Positions 4,900 to 5,251 of a DNA stretch of 5,251 nucleotides are shown piece after piece (the stretch's first letter is position 1; every line of letters begins with the position of its first letter). Both the position numbers and the translations under genes were made by a program. Origin of the DNA: Actinomycetota bacterium (GTDB taxonomy: Bacteria; Actinomycetota; Thermoleophilia; Gaiellales; Gaiellaceae); contig PMMN01000005.1 in the NCBI GenBank assembly GCA_003162235.1, forward strand, positions 1-5,251, given 5' to 3'. Under the pieces are notes generated by a model, which saw nothing but the letters and a program-made list of their open reading frames with translations, searched no databases and had not been told where the DNA came from.

Positions 4900-5251
4900 A
4901 TGCGCGACAGAAATACTGCGGCGGGCGTGCCGTTTCTCGACCTGGCTCCTTCTCACGCGCCGCTCAAAGCGGCGATCCTCGAGGAGATAGCCGAGCTGAT
5001 CGATAGCGGCGCTTTCACGAACGGACCGCAGGTGGCGGCGTTCGAGAAAGCCTTCGCGGAGTTCTGTGGGGCACAGCATTGCGTCGGAACCGGTAGCGGG
5101 CTCGACGCGCTGCGACTGGCGTTGATCGCGGCCGGCGCCCAGCCCGGCGATGAGGTGATCCTGCCGGCGAACACTTTTGCGGCGACGCTGGAGGCGGTCA
5201 TTCAGGCGGGCGCCAAGCCGGTTCTCGCGGACATAACCGAGAATGACTACA
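4900..5251 (+). CDS. DegT/DnrJ/EryC1/StrS-family PLP-dependent sugar aminotransferase (partial, C-terminus beyond window)
   Basis: The 117 visible residues are the N-terminal third of a protein usually about 370 long. They show VPFLDLAPSH (10-19), SGAFTNGPQVAAFEKAFAEFCGA (36-58), the GTGSGLDALRLAL block (63-75) that lies by the PLP phosphate in this family, and GDEVILPANTFAATLEAVIQAGAKPVLAD (83-111). These are hallmarks of the DegT fold-type I aminotransferases, which add an amino group to keto-nucleotide sugars (UDP- or dTDP-linked) in cytosolic synthesis of surface glycans or glycosylated products. The catalytic lysine lies beyond the window, so the exact sugar cannot be told. The PFLDL opening resembles dTDP-3-keto-sugar types (FdtB/QdtB group), a weak inference. 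An in-frame TAG at 4888-4890 rules out a longer start, so ATG 4900 is firm. Its place after an O-antigen ligase fits a polysaccharide cluster. Confidence 0.9.
   Translation, partial: MRDRNTAAGVPFLDLAPSHAPLKAAILEEIAELIDSGAFTNGPQVAAFEKAFAEFCGAQHCVGTGSGLDALRLALIAAGAQPGDEVILPANTFAATLEAVIQAGAKPVLADITENDY

Noticed and set aside
4664..4990. 108-codon plus-strand frame from TTG 4664
   Set aside because: It is Arg-rich, has no ribosome site and runs into the aminotransferase in another frame. The hairpin content suggests a non-coding spacer.
1..5251. CRISPR array, tRNA/rRNA gene or insertion sequence
   Set aside because: No regularly spaced direct repeats, tRNA-like cloverleaf or transposase-like frame was seen.

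Overview
The window is a high-GC fragment, strongly biased to G/C at third codon positions, and looks like a chromosome piece from an actinobacterium. The protein types resemble the class Thermoleophilia (Solirubrobacterales or Gaiellales relatives): an O-antigen-ligase-like protein with a C-terminal TPR-like region, a small 'QYVExVPT' surface protein divergent from it, a PLDc_N membrane protein and an NnrU/ICMT-like methyltransferase. This placement is inferred from remembered family resemblance and was not tested by a search.

Left part (1-911). A PLDc_N-type membrane protein runs leftward off the window edge. Divergent from it is a 44-codon ORF that resembles the N-terminal part of a small conserved family. 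Its stop codon overlaps by 8 nt the start of a small P-loop kinase-like gene. The kinase is richer in TTA codons than its neighbours, which fits an acquired gene or one under weak codon selection.

Middle (912-2041). A stem-loop that could be a terminator precedes an isoprenylcysteine-methyltransferase-like membrane protein with a clear Shine-Dalgarno site. The next roughly 400 bases hold no intact gene. On the minus strand they carry a start-less remnant of a DUF4143-type AAA ATPase C-terminus.

Right part (2042-5251) is a cell-surface polysaccharide region. A secreted, membrane-anchored small protein (minus strand, TTG start, good Shine-Dalgarno site) diverges from a 662-aa polytopic O-antigen ligase/polymerase. 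Only 46 bp separate them, and that gap may hold two overlapping -10 elements. After the ligase come 355 bases without a convincing gene. They contain a possible weak terminator, a TTGACA promoter-like element and a cluster of hairpins, including a possible three-way junction. A DegT/DnrJ-type sugar aminotransferase then runs off the right edge.

Together the ligase and aminotransferase fit synthesis of an amino-sugar-containing surface glycan: the aminotransferase would make the nucleotide amino sugar and the ligase would polymerise or transfer the lipid-linked product outside the membrane. The surface protein may work with them. The genes left of position 2000 have no evident link to this pathway.
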